From: Flavobacteriales bacterium
GTDB lineage: Bacteria; Bacteroidota; Bacteroidia; Flavobacteriales_F; PHOS-HE28
NCBI GenBank assembly: GCA_016700415.1
Contig: CP065018.1
Span: 3,354,001 to 3,418,000, forward strand
Reading direction: 5' to 3'
DNA: 64,000 nucleotides
Shown piece by piece: positions 24,101 to 34,865 of this stretch. Every line of letters begins with the position of its first letter. Positions within the stretch are counted from its first letter, which is position 1. The notes beneath the pieces were generated by a model, which ran no database searches, was not told where the DNA came from, and was given only the letters and a program-made list of their open reading frames with translations. Made by a program: the position numbers and the translations under genes.

Positions 24101-24346
24101 GCGGGTTCCGCATGGACCGGCAACGACCCGTACTCGGAGGACAATTTTTTCAACCGGCAGGTGATCCAGCGCAATCCGCTCACCATCACCATCCGCAACC
24201 AGCGGGAGCCCATCATCTACAGCTACGGCTTCGGGGTGCGGGCGCGTTTGCTCGGCTACTTCATGCGCGGCGATTGGGCCTGGGGCGTGGACGACGGCGT
24301 GATCCAGAAAGGGATCTTCCAGTTCTCCCTCAGCTTGGATATCTGA
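21131..24346 (+). CDS. large envelope protein: PD40 repeats plus outer-membrane barrel (start probably frameshifted)
   Basis: The open frame gives 1071 residues. Residues about 100-260 resemble a peptidase-MA-like domain (NLPTWYTKGLVGYCGG, but no HExxH seen). Residues about 290-480 hold TolB-like PD40 units (LSPDGSRAAWVSNELG, SYSADGRNMIFSG, FADDGRSVIFSSD). The last 350 residues look like a beta barrel ending FQFSLSLDI. Similar Bacteroidota proteins are called TolB-like, function unknown. The only in-frame start is a TTG giving a clipped signal peptide (MSFAALLAVDGSAQ). A GTG at 21103 in another frame encodes MNRLSRFLILV, the missing part, so a frameshift near 21125-21135 is likely. Confidence 0.8.
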   Translation: MSFAALLAVDGSAQFYNGSQQQFGKNRVQYKDFLWSSYRFPEIETYFYKEGRDVAKYVSISAMRNKQDLEKFFDYSIDERVQFVVYNSQSDFRQSNIGITDDEQYNIGGVTRIVGTKVFVYNEGDRALLDRQVRSGVAQVILDQMMFGGNWRQVLKNSTLMNLPTWYTKGLVGYCGGPWSATDEGRVRDGVISGRYDKFNRLEGEDAELAGQALWSYVADVYGPAVIPNILYMTRVSRNPDSGFMYVLGVSLKTLTDECFGHYRARFTEQDLQRKAIALDELHVKTKKSRTYSQFKLSPDGSRAAWVSNELGQYKVWLYDFGTKKVKKIAKGEKKIDRIIDTSYPVLAWHPTGSALTWTTERKGELYLNTYTTEDKKITRKPVFMLDKILSMSYSADGRNMIFSGVREGRTDLYLYYVIGNRQEQLTDDQFDDLDPAFADDGRSVIFSSDRTDDTLRANAEPQWWETSKDIFRYDLADRSNLLTRLTNTPGVNERQPAMYDSTSYTWLSDANKLQDRWVAHYDSTVSAVDTTIHYRYFTVAERASDNKRGILEQDVNASRGRYSELNYSHGKYHFHIGSTAERKPTEGGSDGTGPGGKKDQVPGSVTDDMSTVVKVDVPAPVDTGANAVDIGNYRFSDEAAAPERKESTAETQEVPTIGLPTVAADSARITTLQFPEQRNYNVNFSTDEVLTQLDNSYDSQFYQPLIGPDALNPGLSGLTKMAISDLFEDYKIVGGFRLALDLNNNAYMLKFSNLRRRLDKEMIFQRQATQGLSNLGVVKLHTHMATYRVSWPFSELASLRGSVTYRNDRYVTQSIDQFSRAEPNVNDQTASAKLEYVYDSSRPRGLNLYTGWKAKVFGEYYKQPDGAKTDMQVLGFDIRNGMTIHRDFIWVNRLAGSTSLGSRKVVFFMGGVDNWLFAKTDYSIPIDFTQNYYYQSLAVPMRGFYYNARNGSAFAVLNSELRFPVFRYLLDRPLRSDFLQNFQVVAFGDAGSAWTGNDPYSEDNFFNRQVIQRNPLTITIRNQREPIIYSYGFGVRARLLGYFMRGDWAWGVDDGVIQKGIFQFSLSLDI

Positions 24347-24349
24347 GCC

Positions 24350-25588
24350 ATGGCGGAAGCGGACGAACGGTCCATCACAGCGGAGCGGATCAAGGCGCTC
24401 ATACAGGCGTGCCACATGGACACGGTCGCCGTGCGGCGCCATCTCCATGCCCACCCGGAGCTGAGTTTCCAGGAACATGCCACGGGTGCGTACATCGCCG
24501 AACGTTTGGAGGCGCTGGGGATCGAAGTCCGGAAGGGTATCGCGGGCACGGGCGTGATCGGGGTGGTGAAGGGGGCCGGGCCGGGGAAGGTGATCTGCCT
24601 GCGCGCGGACATCGATGCCTTGCCGATCCAGGAGACGGGCGAAGTGCCCTACCGCTCACAGAACCCCGGAGTGATGCACGCTTGCGGCCACGATGCACAC
24701 ACCGCCATGGTGTTGGCGGCCGGGGGCATCCTACATGAGCTGAGGGCGGAATGGAATGGAACGGTATTGCTGCTGTTCCAGCCGGGAGAGGAGAAGATCC
24801 CCGGCGGTGCATCCTTGGTGTTGAAGGAGGGCGCGCTGAAAGACCCAGTGCCATCATCCATTCTCGGCCAGCATGTCACGCCGGAGTTGGAGGTGGGCAA
24901 GGTGGGCTTCCATGCCGGGCCGTTCATGGCCAGCAGCGATGAACTGTACGTGACCGTGAAAGGGAAAGGAGGACACGCGGCGATGCCGGAGAAGTTGATC
25001 GACCCGATCATGATCGCCGCGCGCTTGCTGATCGCGCTGAAGGAGGAATTTGAGCGCTACCGCAAGGACCGGCCCTTGGTGCTGGCGTTCGGTCGGGTGA
25101 TCGCCGAAGGAGCCACCAACGTGGTTCCGGACGAGGTGCGCATTTCGGGCACCCTGCGCACTTTCGACGAAAATTTGCGCGCGGAATTGCACGAATGGCT
25201 CCCACGCTGGTCGAACGACTTCTGCGCTACGCATGGCGGCACCTGCGACTTCGAGGTGCGGCGCGGATATCCTGTTGTCGTGAATGACAAGGCCCTGACC
25301 GCGCGGATGCGGAAAGCCGCGGAGGAATTCCTCGGTGCGGAGCACGTGGTGGACATGCCCCGCCGCATGGGCAGCGAGGATTTTGCCTTCTACACACAGG
25401 TAATGCCCGGCAGTTTCCACCGCTTGGGCACCGGCAACCCGAAGACGGGGCCGGCGAAAGGCCTGCACACCCCTGATTTTAATATCGCTGAGGAGGCTAT
25501 GGCTATTGGGGTTGGAGTGATGGTCTTTGGGGCGTTGGGGGAGCTAAGCCCTCATCCCCCGGCCCCTTCTCCCGGGGAGAAGGGGTGA
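24350..25588 (+). CDS. M20-family amidohydrolase/peptidase
   Basis: The 412-residue protein is a di-metal hydrolase of the M20D group (hippurate/IAA-amino acid hydrolase type). It has RRHLHAHPELSFQE, CLRADIDALPIQE, MHACGHDAHTAM, FQPGEEKIPGGA and the late SEDFAFYTQ, giving all expected ligands; the lid domain carries GKGGHAAMPEKLIDP. It starts three bases after the previous stop. The last dozen residues (SPHPPAPSPGEKG) do not belong to the family. They are translated from the start of the intergenic repeat at 25545, which seems to have replaced the native stop. The fragment at 1-223 is from a similar family. Confidence 0.92.
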   Translation: MAEADERSITAERIKALIQACHMDTVAVRRHLHAHPELSFQEHATGAYIAERLEALGIEVRKGIAGTGVIGVVKGAGPGKVICLRADIDALPIQETGEVPYRSQNPGVMHACGHDAHTAMVLAAGGILHELRAEWNGTVLLLFQPGEEKIPGGASLVLKEGALKDPVPSSILGQHVTPELEVGKVGFHAGPFMASSDELYVTVKGKGGHAAMPEKLIDPIMIAARLLIALKEEFERYRKDRPLVLAFGRVIAEGATNVVPDEVRISGTLRTFDENLRAELHEWLPRWSNDFCATHGGTCDFEVRRGYPVVVNDKALTARMRKAAEEFLGAEHVVDMPRRMGSEDFAFYTQVMPGSFHRLGTGNPKTGPAKGLHTPDFNIAEEAMAIGVGVMVFGALGELSPHPPAPSPGEKG

Positions 25589-25805
25589 CGCCACCTGCTT
25601 GTGCGGTGCTGCTTGTGTACGGTGGTACGCTTTGCGCGTAGCGCAATTGCGCCAAAGGTGCGGTCCGATACATATCGGACCGCGCACGCCATGCCTCCGG
25701 CATGCACGCCTCGCGCTACAAGCGCGGGCGGACTCCCATCAAAAGGAAATGCGGCCACAGCGCTTAAAACGCTGGGCCGCACTCCTGACAACTGACAACG
25801 GACAA
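25545..25805. repeat. composite structured repeat, copy A
   Basis: This gap between the M20 gene and recQ holds ordered modules: a palindrome-rich CCTTCTCCCGGGGAGAAGG, then GCCACCTGCTTGTGCGGTG, GCGCAATTGCGC-like palindromes, a CGGTCCGATACATATCGGACCG hairpin, CGCGCTACAAGCGCG, a GCGGCC...GGGCCGC hairpin around AGCGCTTAAAACGCTGGG, and ACAACTGACAACGGACAAC. The same modules in the same order appear in inverse orientation at 40280-40600. It encodes nothing convincing apart from the tail of the M20 protein. Confidence 0.85.
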
Positions 25806-27995
<2,190 letters not shown>

Positions 27996-28176
27996 TAGTA
28001 GGTTATGCGGCGGAGCGTGCCGCAATAGGTTTATTGCTTAAAAGTAGGTCGATCGGGGGAACTTTCCGCTCAATCTTAACAACCCGTTGGAAAGCTGAAG
28101 GTGCCACTTGCCCGAACTCCTTAGCCCCCCGTTGAAAACCCGCCAAGGCATCCCGGACGGTGGGGATGGTCCCTTC

Positions 28177-28184
28177 TATCTTTG
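28177..28184 (+). promoter_or_regulatory. -7 promoter box TATCTTTG for tatC
   Basis: A perfect TAnnTTTG box lies 26 bases before the tatC ATG. No clear -33 TTG is seen at the usual distance. Confidence 0.5.
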
Positions 28185-28210
28185 GCGCGGCCTTCTTTGG
28201 CCCTCGTTTT

Positions 28211-29044
28211 ATGACCGAACCAAGGAAGGAGCTCACGTTCCTGGAACATTTGGAGGAGTTGCGTTGGACCTTGGTGCGGTCCGCGGCGGCGGTGGTGGCC
28301 TGCACGGTCCTTGCCTTCATTTACAAGGATTTCGTTTTCGACACCTTGATCCTGGCCCCGCAGCGCCCGGACTTCATCACCTATCGGCTCTTCTGCCAAC
28401 TGTCCATCAAGTTCGGGCTGGACCGGTCCTTTTGTGCGGACAATACCGGCTTCACCCTGATGAACACCACCATGGGCGGCCAGTTCTTGGTACATATCAT
28501 GGTCTCGTTCACCGCAGGTATCATCATCGCGTTCCCCTATGTTCTCTGGGAGGTGTGGCGCTTTGTGAAACCAGGCCTGGGCGGAGGGGAAAAACTGGCC
28601 GTGCGGGGCGTGGTCTTCTTCGCCACCCTGCTTTTCCTGCTCGGCGTGGCCTTCGGCTATTATGTGCTGGCCCCCATGAGCATTCAGTTCCTTGGCACTT
28701 ACAAAGTGAGCGCATCGGTGCCCAACATAGTGGACCTCAACAGTTACATCGGCACCATCACCTCCCTTACGCTATGGACCGGTCTGGTGTTCGAGCTGCC
28801 CATGATCGTTTATTTCCTGGCACGCACAGGCTTGGTGGGCCCGGAATTTCTGCGCACCTACCGTCGCCATGCCTACGTGGCGATCCTCATCATCGGTGCC
28901 ATCATCACCCCGCCTGATGTGACAAGCCAGTTGTTGGTCTCCCTGCCGCTGATGGCGCTTTACGAGGCCAGCATCTTTTTGGCCGCACGGACGCGAAGGG
29001 GCATGGAACGGGCGGAAAGGGCAAAGTCGATCGGGGGGCGATGA
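28211..29044 (+). CDS. tatC: twin-arginine translocase subunit TatC
   Basis: This 277-residue integral membrane protein has six predicted helices. The conserved TatC blocks are visible: LTFLEHLEELRWTLVRS at the N-terminus (signal-binding Glu residues), FPYVLWEVWRFVKPGL in the first cytoplasmic loop, FGYYVLAPMSIQFLG, and PPDVTSQLLVSLPLMALYE at the last helix. It exports folded twin-arginine proteins. The first periplasmic loop is somewhat longer than in E. coli, with two Cys (FCQL, FCAD). ATG at 28211 agrees with the promoter box just upstream. The DUF5686 gene overlaps its stop by four bases; no tatA/B is in the window. Confidence 0.95.
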   Translation: MTEPRKELTFLEHLEELRWTLVRSAAAVVACTVLAFIYKDFVFDTLILAPQRPDFITYRLFCQLSIKFGLDRSFCADNTGFTLMNTTMGGQFLVHIMVSFTAGIIIAFPYVLWEVWRFVKPGLGGGEKLAVRGVVFFATLLFLLGVAFGYYVLAPMSIQFLGTYKVSASVPNIVDLNSYIGTITSLTLWTGLVFELPMIVYFLARTGLVGPEFLRTYRRHAYVAILIIGAIITPPDVTSQLLVSLPLMALYEASIFLAARTRRGMERAERAKSIGGR

Positions 29045-31545
29045 GGGGCCGGGCGATCCACACCACCATGCGCCTGATCGCGCTATTGTCGGGACTCGTG
29101 GTCCTGCAGGCCGCCATTGCGCAGACGACGCGCATTTCGGGCACCGTCACCGATGCGAACACGGGGGAGCCGCTTCCGTTCGTCAACATCAGTTTCATCG
29201 ACAGCCGCGTGGCCACGAACTCGGACTTTGACGGCCATTACGCACTGGAGACCTACTACGCCACCGACAGCATCAAGGCGGGCAGTGTGGGCTATGTCCC
29301 GTTCACGGCCAAGGTGAAGCGGGACGTGGCACAGACCATCGACATCAAGATGCGGCCGAGCACGGCCGAGCTCAAGTCCGTAACGGTGACCTATGCGGGC
29401 AATCCGGCCTTTCCCATTCTGCGCAGGCTCATCGCCAATAAACCGGTGAACAACCGTGAAAAGCTGGGAGCATATCAGTACGATGCGTACAACAAGGTGG
29501 AGTTTGACATCAACAACATCACCGAGGATTTCGAGAAGAAGAAGCTCTTCAAGGACTTCGCGTTCATTTTCGACCACGTGGACACCACGGGCGGCAAGCG
29601 GTTCCTGCCCATCTTCATGACCGAAACGCTGAGCGAGGTGTATTACCGGCAACAACCCAAGGTGCGTCGCGAGCTGATCCATGGCTCCAAGACCAGCGGC
29701 GTGGAGAATGAGAGCATCTCCATGTTCATGGGGGACATGTACCAGAACGTGAACATCTACGACAACTTCCTGGTGATCTTCGGGAAGAACTTCATCAGTC
29801 CCATCGCCGACGGCGGAAAGGGTTTCTACGACTACCACCTGCTGGACAGCAACTGGGTGGGCAACAACTGGTGCTACAAGATCGCTTTCAAGCCAAAGCG
29901 GGTGCAGGAACTTGCCTTCACCGGTGAGATGCTGGTGAACGACACCAGCTACGCCGTGCGCAACATCGAGGCCAGCATTGCTCCGGGCGCCAACCTGAAC
30001 TTCGTGCAGAGCTTCTCGGTGAAGCAGGAATACAGCGAGGTGAAGCCGGAGGTATGGATGCTGACGCACGACCAGTTGGTGGTGGACCTGAACATCATCC
30101 GTGACCGGGGCAAGCCCAACAAGCATGCCGTCCAAGGCTTCTATGGCAGGCGCACCGCCAGCTATCGTGATTTCGTGATCAACAAGCCCCGGCCGGACGA
30201 GTTCTACAAGGGCGCCGATGAGGTGGTGATGGACATTGATCCGCTGAGCGAAGGCGCCGCGTACTGGGATGAGAACCGGCACGAGAACCTCACGAAGCAG
30301 GAGCTGGCCATCTACCACATGGTGGACACGATGAAGACCATTCCGAGATTCCGGACGTACGTGGACCTTGTGACCACGGCGGTCACGGGCTATTACACCA
30401 AGGGCAAGATCGATATCGGGCCTTACTTCACCACCTACAGCTTCAACCCCATCGAGGGCAACCGCTTCCGCATCGGTGGGCGCACGAGCAGCGAATTCAG
30501 CACCCGGACCGAGTTCAATGCTTACACGGCGTACGGCACACTGGATCGGCGCCTCAAGTTCGGTGTCGGCGGCAAGACCTTCGTGAGCAAGACCTCACGG
30601 CAGATCGTGGAGCTGAGCTACAAACAGGATGTGGAGCAGTTGGGCGAAAGCGTGAACGCTTTCCGGCAGGACAACATCCTCAGCAGCGTCTTCCGGCGGA
30701 CGCCCAACACGAAGCTCACCCTCGTGGAGGAGTCCAGGGCGAGCTACATGAGGGAGTGGTTCACCGGGCTGGACAACACGGTGATGCTCCGCTACCGTTC
30801 GCTTTATCCCTTGGGCGACCTGGAGTACCTGAAGCCCGGGGTCAACGGGGAGCCCGATGGGAAGATCAATGCCATTCATACCGCGGAGATCAGTCTGAAC
30901 ACGCGCTTCGCCTACAAGGAGAAATACATCAGCGGCGACTTCGCCCGGGTGAGCTTGGGCACGGATTACCCCACGGTGGAATTGCACCTGGCCATGGGGC
31001 TGCCCAAGCTCGCCCACAGTGAATACGGCTATCAAAAGGTGGTGGCGCACGTCTATCAACGCCTGCAGCTCGGTGCTTTGGGCTGGACCCGTATCAACGC
31101 GGAGGCCGGCCAAGCTTGGGGGGCCTTGCCCTACCCGCTGCTCATCCTGCACAGCGGCAACGAGACGTTCTACTATGACGATCTCGCATTCAATACCATG
31201 AACTATTTCGAGTTCATCAGCGACCGTTATGCACAGCTTTTCGTGGAGCATCATTTTGAAGGCTTGATCTTCAACCGTATCCCGCTGCTGCGCCGCTTGA
31301 AATGGCGTGAGGTAGTGGCCGGCAAGGCTGTGGTCGGCTCTTTGGACCGGGAGAAGCACGAAAAGGAGATGCTCTTGGTCCCGGGCATATACTCCTTGAA
31401 TGACGGGCCTTATGTGGAGGTCAGCGCCGGGGTGGAGAACATCCTGAAGATGCTGAGCGTGGAGGGGGTATGGCGTTTGCGGTACAACGACCATCCGGGC
31501 ACCCGGGCTTTCGCCCTACGTTTGAAGCTCTTCATCAACTTCTAG
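29041..31545 (+). CDS. DUF5686 outer-membrane protein with carboxypeptidase-regulatory-like domain
   Basis: The protein is 834 residues long, or 825 from the ATG at 29068, which gives a cleaner signal peptide (MRLIALLSGLVVLQAAIAQ). Residues about 30-115 form a CarboxypepD_reg-like beta sandwich (ISGTVTDANTGEPLPFVNI). The rest matches the DUF5686 family of Bacteroidota outer-membrane barrels, with YDAYNKVEFDINN, RFLPIFMTETLSEVYY and a C-terminal region ending ALRLKLFINF. There is no TonB plug, so it is not a classical receptor. The family's role is unknown. The first ATG overlaps the tatC stop, and lptB follows directly, so the three are probably one transcript. Confidence 0.85.
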   Translation: MRGRAIHTTMRLIALLSGLVVLQAAIAQTTRISGTVTDANTGEPLPFVNISFIDSRVATNSDFDGHYALETYYATDSIKAGSVGYVPFTAKVKRDVAQTIDIKMRPSTAELKSVTVTYAGNPAFPILRRLIANKPVNNREKLGAYQYDAYNKVEFDINNITEDFEKKKLFKDFAFIFDHVDTTGGKRFLPIFMTETLSEVYYRQQPKVRRELIHGSKTSGVENESISMFMGDMYQNVNIYDNFLVIFGKNFISPIADGGKGFYDYHLLDSNWVGNNWCYKIAFKPKRVQELAFTGEMLVNDTSYAVRNIEASIAPGANLNFVQSFSVKQEYSEVKPEVWMLTHDQLVVDLNIIRDRGKPNKHAVQGFYGRRTASYRDFVINKPRPDEFYKGADEVVMDIDPLSEGAAYWDENRHENLTKQELAIYHMVDTMKTIPRFRTYVDLVTTAVTGYYTKGKIDIGPYFTTYSFNPIEGNRFRIGGRTSSEFSTRTEFNAYTAYGTLDRRLKFGVGGKTFVSKTSRQIVELSYKQDVEQLGESVNAFRQDNILSSVFRRTPNTKLTLVEESRASYMREWFTGLDNTVMLRYRSLYPLGDLEYLKPGVNGEPDGKINAIHTAEISLNTRFAYKEKYISGDFARVSLGTDYPTVELHLAMGLPKLAHSEYGYQKVVAHVYQRLQLGALGWTRINAEAGQAWGALPYPLLILHSGNETFYYDDLAFNTMNYFEFISDRYAQLFVEHHFEGLIFNRIPLLRRLKWREVVAGKAVVGSLDREKHEKEMLLVPGIYSLNDGPYVEVSAGVENILKMLSVEGVWRLRYNDHPGTRAFALRLKLFINF

Positions 31546-32289
31546 ATGATCTTACGCGCTGAGCACATCGTGAAACGCTACAAACGCCGCACCGTTGTGG
31601 GCGGCGTGAGCGTGCAGGTGGAACAGGGCGAGATCGTGGGCCTGTTGGGGCCGAACGGCGCCGGGAAGACCACGAGCTTCTACATGATCGTGGGCTTAGT
31701 GAAGCCCAATGAGGGGCGTGTCTTCCTCGATGGTGACGACATTACGGACCTGCCGATGTACAAGCGGGCGCAGAAAGGCATCGGCTATCTGCCACAGGAG
31801 GCCAGCGTGTTCCGCAAGCTCTCTGTGGAGGACAACATCAAGGCCATCCTGGAGATGACCAAGCTGTCCAAGGCCGAGCAGCACCGGAAGCTGGAATCAC
31901 TCCTGGATGAATTCGGCCTCGGCCACGTCCGCAAGAACATGGGCGACGTGCTCAGCGGCGGCGAACGCAGGCGTACGGAGATCGCGCGGGCCTTGGCCAC
32001 CGAGCCGAAGTTCATTCTCTTGGACGAACCCTTCGCTGGCGTGGATCCCATCGCGGTGGAGGACATCCAGGGCATCGTATCACAATTGAAAAAACGCAAC
32101 ATCGGCGTGCTCATCACCGACCACAACGTGCAGGAGACGCTCAGCATCACGGACCGGGCCTACCTGCTTTTCGAAGGCAAGATCCTGAAGCAGGGAACTG
32201 CCGAGGAGCTCGCAGCGGACGAGCAGGTGCGGAAGGTTTATCTGGGGCAGAATTTCGTCTTGCGTAGAGCTGCAAGTCGTGAGTCTTGA
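31546..32289 (+). CDS. lptB: LPS export ABC transporter ATPase LptB
   Basis: This 247-residue ABC ATPase has Walker A GLLGPNGAGKTTSFYMIVG, the Q-loop GYLPQEASVFRKLSVEDNI typical of LptB, the signature LSGGERRRTEIARAL, Walker B FILLDEPFAGVDPIAVED and the H-loop TDHNV. With LptFG it powers lipopolysaccharide extraction from the inner membrane. It starts directly after the DUF5686 stop. The lptF/G, A, C and D partners are not in the window. The end of the gene runs into a repeat (32283 onward), so the last residues (AASRES) may be repeat-derived. Confidence 0.95.
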   Translation: MILRAEHIVKRYKRRTVVGGVSVQVEQGEIVGLLGPNGAGKTTSFYMIVGLVKPNEGRVFLDGDDITDLPMYKRAQKGIGYLPQEASVFRKLSVEDNIKAILEMTKLSKAEQHRKLESLLDEFGLGHVRKNMGDVLSGGERRRTEIARALATEPKFILLDEPFAGVDPIAVEDIQGIVSQLKKRNIGVLITDHNVQETLSITDRAYLLFEGKILKQGTAEELAADEQVRKVYLGQNFVLRRAASRES

Positions 32290-32362
32290 GTCCGGAGTCT
32301 TGAGTCGGGAGTCCAACTTGGACAGACTCCCGACTCAAGACTAACAGACTCCCGACTTTCAA
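32283..32362. repeat. intergenic hairpin repeat of 'GAGTCTTGAGTC' words
   Basis: GAGTCTTGAGTCCGGAGTCT-type units are followed by an exact inverted pair: AGTCTTGAGTCGGGAGTC at 32296-32313 and its complement at 32325-32342, with an 11-base loop. A further CAGACTCCCGAC lies beyond. It can act as a strong hairpin after lptB. The word style is shared with the other intergenic repeats. Confidence 0.8.
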
Positions 32363-32365
32363 TTA

Positions 32366-32953
32366 ATGTCAACCATCACACTCTCCCTCTTAGAATGGAC
32401 CGCCGTGGTGCTCAATGTCGGCTTCACGCTGTGCATCGCCTATGAGAAGCGCATCGGTTGGGCACTGGGATTCGCGGCAGGCGTGATCGGCGTGGGGCTG
32501 TATGCGCTGGCGCAGACCTGGGCCATGGCCTCGCTGAACGTGTACTACGTGGTGATGGCGGTCTACGGCTGGTGGAGTTGGGGCAAGGGCGATACGGAGA
32601 ACGGTATCCGCACACAGTCCTATTGGGTCCATGCCGTGCTGGTGCCAGTGGGCGTGCTGGTGAGCTACGCGATGTCCATACTGCTTGTGCAGTACCTGAA
32701 TGGTCGTTTCCCGCAGCTCGATGCGTTCGTCACCGTGTTCAGCTTCATCGCCACGTGGATGATGGCCCGCAAGCTGATCGCCAACTGGGTCTATTTCATC
32801 GTGACGGACAGCGTGGCGATCTACCTCAACTGGCGCATCGGTTACATGGGCTACACCTTGCTGAACGCGATGTACCTCGTGCTCTCGGTGATCGGTCTCA
32901 TCAAATGGAGCAAGCTCTTGGTGAAGCAGCGGGTAGGTTCCCTCAATTCTTGA
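32366..32953 (+). CDS. pnuC: PnuC-family vitamin-precursor transporter
   Basis: This 195-residue membrane protein has about seven helices and PnuC-family features: YVVMAVYGWWSWGKG in the middle and, near the end, LIANWVYFIVTDSVAIYLNW. PnuC proteins take up nicotinamide riboside by facilitated diffusion; relatives (PnuT) take up thiamine. In nicotinamide-riboside PnuC the late motif is usually WxxW, whereas here it reads NWVYF, so the substrate is open. A NadR-like kinase and a TPP-riboswitch TonB receptor lie a short way downstream and argue for different vitamins. The 3' end overlaps the convergent T9SS gene by 11 bases. Confidence 0.85.
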   Translation: MSTITLSLLEWTAVVLNVGFTLCIAYEKRIGWALGFAAGVIGVGLYALAQTWAMASLNVYYVVMAVYGWWSWGKGDTENGIRTQSYWVHAVLVPVGVLVSYAMSILLVQYLNGRFPQLDAFVTVFSFIATWMMARKLIANWVYFIVTDSVAIYLNWRIGYMGYTLLNAMYLVLSVIGLIKWSKLLVKQRVGSLNS

Positions 32954-34787
32954 CGAACGGTTGTGCCCGTACACGGCCGCTCCCTACGGCTCTCAACGTG
33001 TATGGACCGTTCGCCAACTGTTTGACATCCAAGGTGACCGTGCCGCCACGCAGGGGGTGTGTGAGCACTGTCCGACCCTGTGCATCCACTATTTCCAGGA
33101 TGACATGTTCGGAAGGTCCATAGAGCGTCACGGTGAGCCGGTCGTGCGCGGGATTCGGGAAGAGCGCTATTCCAACGTTCTCCTGTAGTTCGTTCATGCC
33201 GGAGGTAAGGATCGTTTCTGCCACGTATTGAACGGTGTCGGCAACATTCTGGGTGAACTCACCTCCGGCATACAGTCCGATCGCGTCGGAAATGAAAGGG
33301 TTCGCGGCCAGTGCGTTCACTGGGCCGTTGAAGTAGGCCAAAGGCTCAAAGCTGTCGGGTGCGCCGGAAAAGCGCGCGAGGTGGAATCCGTTGATCATGC
33401 CTTGGAACATGCCGAAGGAGCCGCCCATGAACACATCGCCACCATTGAGCAACAACGCACGTACTTCCGGTGGGCCGGGCGCGGGTGAAACATAATCCAC
33501 CAGGTTCGGCATCAATTGCTCCCAGTCCGATGCGTTCGCGCCGATCCGGGCCAACCCGAACAGCGGTGCGATGTTCGCGAGCATGGCGCCGCCCGCGTAC
33601 AGTGTGCCCTCAACGTCCAGCAATGCACGCACCGTACCGTCAAGTCCGCCGCCTAATTGATGCCAACCCGTGTTGCCAAGAATGGCGACATGGTCGGCCT
33701 GCAGCACCGGGTCGCCGATCTCAACACCGGTGAATTCGCCACCGGCCACCAGTTTTCCATCATGCGTTCCGAGGCAACGGATCGGCGCGTAGAAATTTCC
33801 TGGTATCGGTTGCCACATCAACCCCGTACGACGCATCACGTATTCGTCCGCCCCTGCAAAGCCTTGGGTCTCGCCCGCTGCGTAAAGCGTATCGTTCAGC
33901 TCATGCAGCGCGAAGATCACGGGCATCTTCCCCTGGAACACGATGGAATACTCCCATTGCGTGCCGTTCCATTGCGCCAGATCGTTGATCCCGTTGATGT
34001 TGTACCCGCCGAGGTAGATGTCCTCGCCGTGTACCTCACCGCAGGTGATCGTGCCTGAAACGCCGTTCCCCAATGGGCTGTAGCTGGCCCCGTTCCATAT
34101 CGCGACATTGTTGACGGCAACTCCGCCGGCCTGGGAGAACTCACCGGCCAGCAATACATTACCGTTCGAGAGGCCCAAGAGCACCTGCACGATCCCGTTC
34201 GTGCCGCCCCCGGGAGCTGTCCATTGGGTGCTAGGCGGATATCCCGGCTGGATCCATGCCAGCTCATCCTCCGTGAAGCCCTCCTGCACCGCCCACTGCA
34301 GCACGTCCGCGCGCTTCATGTCGTGCACGTATGCGAGGTTCATCTCCTCGCTGATGCTTTCCGCAAGGTCGCGGTGGCCGCTTTCGATCATCAATTGGCC
34401 CACGGCGCACGCCGTGCCGTGCGGATCGATGAAGACCGGGTTCCGGTACGGCAGCACATGGTTCCGGGGGAACAGGCCGCGGTCGGCGTATTTCTCAAGG
34501 TCGTTCAGCAATACGGCGCGTTTTGTTGCCGCATCGGCGGAAAGGCCTTCCGGTGAATGTGCACGCAGGTAGCCGGCGACGAGATGAAGGTGACGCGTGA
34601 TCCGCTCCGCCTCGTTGGTGAAATGCACCGGCTCCGTATCGCTCGCCAGCACCGGGCCGGCCTCGGCCCATTGAGCGTTCACCTCCAACATGTGGCGGTG
34701 AAGCGGGGCCTCGGTCTGAGGGGCTAATTGTGCCTGTGCCACAAGTGCGAGGGAGAGTGAAAGGGAAAGGGTCAGGATGTTTTTCAT
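32943..34787 (-). CDS. secreted protein with T9SS type A sorting domain
   Basis: The 614-residue protein starts with a signal peptide (MKNILTLSLSLSLALVAQAQ). An N-terminal region of about 150 residues contains a conserved-looking FIDPHGTACAVGQLM. About seven kelch/beta-propeller-like units follow, with repeated GxLYAGGEF or VLLAGEFSQAGG phrases. The end is a T9SS type A C-terminal domain (IALFPNPAHDRLTV, then VDAQGRTVLTHPL and GPYTLRAVGSG). It is thus secreted across the outer membrane and probably surface-attached. The function is unknown. It interrupts the vitamin-uptake set between pnuC and the NadR-like kinase, on the opposite strand. Confidence 0.88.
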   Translation of the reverse strand: MKNILTLSLSLSLALVAQAQLAPQTEAPLHRHMLEVNAQWAEAGPVLASDTEPVHFTNEAERITRHLHLVAGYLRAHSPEGLSADAATKRAVLLNDLEKYADRGLFPRNHVLPYRNPVFIDPHGTACAVGQLMIESGHRDLAESISEEMNLAYVHDMKRADVLQWAVQEGFTEDELAWIQPGYPPSTQWTAPGGGTNGIVQVLLGLSNGNVLLAGEFSQAGGVAVNNVAIWNGASYSPLGNGVSGTITCGEVHGEDIYLGGYNINGINDLAQWNGTQWEYSIVFQGKMPVIFALHELNDTLYAAGETQGFAGADEYVMRRTGLMWQPIPGNFYAPIRCLGTHDGKLVAGGEFTGVEIGDPVLQADHVAILGNTGWHQLGGGLDGTVRALLDVEGTLYAGGAMLANIAPLFGLARIGANASDWEQLMPNLVDYVSPAPGPPEVRALLLNGGDVFMGGSFGMFQGMINGFHLARFSGAPDSFEPLAYFNGPVNALAANPFISDAIGLYAGGEFTQNVADTVQYVAETILTSGMNELQENVGIALFPNPAHDRLTVTLYGPSEHVILEIVDAQGRTVLTHPLRGGTVTLDVKQLANGPYTLRAVGSGRVRAQPFVKN

Positions 34788-34865
34788 GGTAGTGCGGGTT
34801 GTCGTTCTGGATGAAGACGCGTGTCACGCATCATCTGCTGCCTGCAAGCGAAGTTACTTTGCCCC

